Source: a virus. Taken from it: a stretch of 47,973 nt of DNA. The position numbers and the translations under genes were made by a program. Of the stretch, positions 47,221-47,973 are shown piece after piece. Positions within the stretch are counted from its first letter, which is position 1; every line of letters begins with the position of its first letter. The stretch spans positions 1 to 47,973 of IMG/VR virus record IMGVR_UViG_3300032086_002480. One strand, written 5' to 3'. The notes beneath the pieces are model-generated. The model was not told where the DNA came from. It made no database searches and saw nothing but the letters and a program-made list of their open reading frames with translations.

Positions 47221-47426
47221 TATTTATCCTCTATAGCCTTAGTAGTCTTGAATACCCTAAGTATAACATTACCAATGATTATAACGTAAAAAAGACCTTT
47301 CTGGTCTAAGTAGTTAGTAAATTCAGGGTAAGTAAGTAAGGTCTGTAAGTAGATAACACCTACAGCATTAAACCAATTCGTAAGAGATTTATGTAAGGAG
47401 AGTAGCTTAACCTTTAGTTTCTTCAT
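47220..47426 (-). CDS. Putative holin-like protein, first gene of the late arm
   Basis: 68 residues from ATG 47426, chosen because AGGAGGAG stands 7 nt upstream; a frame 30 nt longer has no site. A basic amphipathic N-terminus (MKKLKVKLLSLHKSLTNW), one moderately hydrophobic helix (WFNAVGVIYLQTLLTYPEF) and a clear one (KGLFYVIIIGNVILRVF) before a basic tail. Two-helix topology, small size and position directly before the spanins fit a class II-type holin, although no family was identified. Confidence 0.6.
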   Translation of the reverse strand: MKKLKVKLLSLHKSLTNWFNAVGVIYLQTLLTYPEFTNYLDQKGLFYVIIIGNVILRVFKTTKAIEDK

Positions 47427-47882
47427 ATAGTGTCTCCTCCTAGTAAGGGTTACCATACACTCGGAGCTGTAAGCTCCTCGTCTTATCCCACCCTTATTAC
47501 TTAGTTACTTACCTTATCTACTTACTTAAATTCTTTATACTTTTAAAGGCATTATATACTTAGACAACAAAACTACCTAAAAAGTTCAATAAATAATTAA
47601 AAATAAGTAAAATAATTCATTATTTCGATAAAAAGATTAGGAATCTACAGATTCGATCTAAGGGTAGGGCATACTAGGGTGGGTATATATACCCTTTATA
47701 GAGCTTTCATTCGCATCACCGTTTCCCCAGGTACGAAAAACCAAAAGGTCCGAAATTTCCCAAATTATTGTAAAAAATCTCCAGTGGTCTTGCACTACAT
47801 CAACGAAGGCCCCCAACCCCCCTGCACCCCTCTAAACACAGGTGATGAAGATCTTGGCATGAATCTTGCTAGTTCACACGAA
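47427..47882. promoter_or_regulatory. Late-arm upstream control region
   Basis: This 456-bp stretch has no supported gene. From the late gene outwards it contains a GGAGCT-GTA-AGCTCC hairpin (47463-47477), a very AT-rich core (about 47515-47640), the bipartite element B (47543-47591), GAATC-TACA-GATTC (47641-47654) and a 14-bp perfect palindrome GGGTATATATACCC (47681-47694). Reading on the minus strand, TATAAT follows element B and could be a -10 box for the late arm, but no matching -35 box is visible. Confidence 0.55.
47543..47591 (+). promoter_or_regulatory. Bipartite element B
   Basis: TTAAAGGCAT (47543-47552), then ACTTAGACAA (47558-47567), 14 bases, AAGTTCAATA (47582-47591). The two 10-mers and the spacing are identical to copy A (3947-3980), and 20 of 25 bases match A across the left part. 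On the minus strand, the late-arm direction, TATAAT lies immediately past the TTGTCTAAGTA half. It is 117 bases upstream of the first late gene. Confidence 0.65.
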
Positions 47883-47973
47883 TATCACCAGTGGCACGAC
47901 TATTGCATGCATATCTCGTGTCAAGTTTACTTTACATACATGTTAGTATGCACTCACATGCCTTGACTTGTCA
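47883..47973. repeat. Right copy of 91-bp terminal direct repeat
   Basis: Identical to 1-91. See the left copy. When the molecule is closed here, the control region is continuous from the late gene at 47426 to the first micro-ORF at 475, about 930 bp. Confidence 0.95.

Noticed and set aside
47679-47966. 95-codon frame across the right end of the window
   Set aside because: It runs through the terminal repeat and palindromic control DNA, has no ribosome site, and its composition (many Cys, His, Pro) looks random.

Overview
The window is a complete or near-complete genome of a T7-type tailed phage (podovirus). The first 91 bases (1-91) are repeated exactly as the last 91 (47883-47973), so the sequence is either a circularly closed assembly of about 47.88 kb or a genome with terminal redundancy. 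It is AT-leaning. It carries no integrase, excisionase or lysogeny-type repressor that I can recognise, so a strictly lytic life style is likely. Replication genes are T7-like (primase-helicase, family A DNA polymerase, 5'-3' exonuclease, endonuclease I) and so are the virion genes (portal, scaffold, capsid, tail tube A and B, internal virion proteins). No single-subunit RNA polymerase is visible. This combination resembles the marine SIO1/VpV262/ICP2-type podoviruses (Zobellviridae). The family placement and a marine gammaproteobacterial host are inference, not something a search has confirmed.

Layout. (1) About 47430 through the junction to 1380 is a control region. It holds short direct and inverted repeats, two tiny membrane ORFs (475-582, 624-734), a strong sigma70-type promoter with a palindrome across its -10 (735-771), a stretch of about 480 nt with many RNA hairpins (770-1250), and a 36-residue ORF. 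(2) 1383-3864 (+) is an early block with two pentapeptide-repeat genes carrying different C-terminal domains, and small unknown genes. (3) 4011-11182 (+) is a modification cassette: a phiEco32-type COOH-NH2 ligase, a second amidoligase, a class II glutamine amidotransferase, a gamma-glutamylcyclotransferase-like protein, an ATP-grasp ligase, two large unknown proteins and three overlapping small membrane proteins. (4) 11190-21679 (+) is DNA metabolism: primase-helicase, a DNA polymerase split into separate exonuclease and polymerase genes, SSB, 5'-3' exonuclease, endonuclease I, metallophosphoesterase, a nucleotide pyrophosphohydrolase-like protein, and two small metallopeptidase-like proteins of which one may be the endolysin. 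(5) 21684-47426 (-) is the late arm, read towards the early arm from the other side of the control region. Its order is holin-like protein, Rz/Rz1-type spanins, two tail spikes, a possible small terminase, TerL, portal, scaffold, capsid, tail tube A, a split tail tube B, internal virion proteins and distal tail proteins. The two arms converge at 21680 with almost no intergenic space.

The most interesting points are these. The amidoligase/ATP-grasp/GATase cassette looks like a complete pathway for making and remodelling amide bonds on an unknown peptide or surface substrate. A bipartite 34-bp element (ACTTAGACAA-N14-AAGTTCAATA) occurs at exactly three major non-coding junctions. The leader between the early promoter and the first genes has T-loop-like and mutually exclusive pairings. 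The polymerase and the tail tube B protein are each split into two genes. Arg-rich micro-ORFs are wedged between replication genes by ATGA overlaps.
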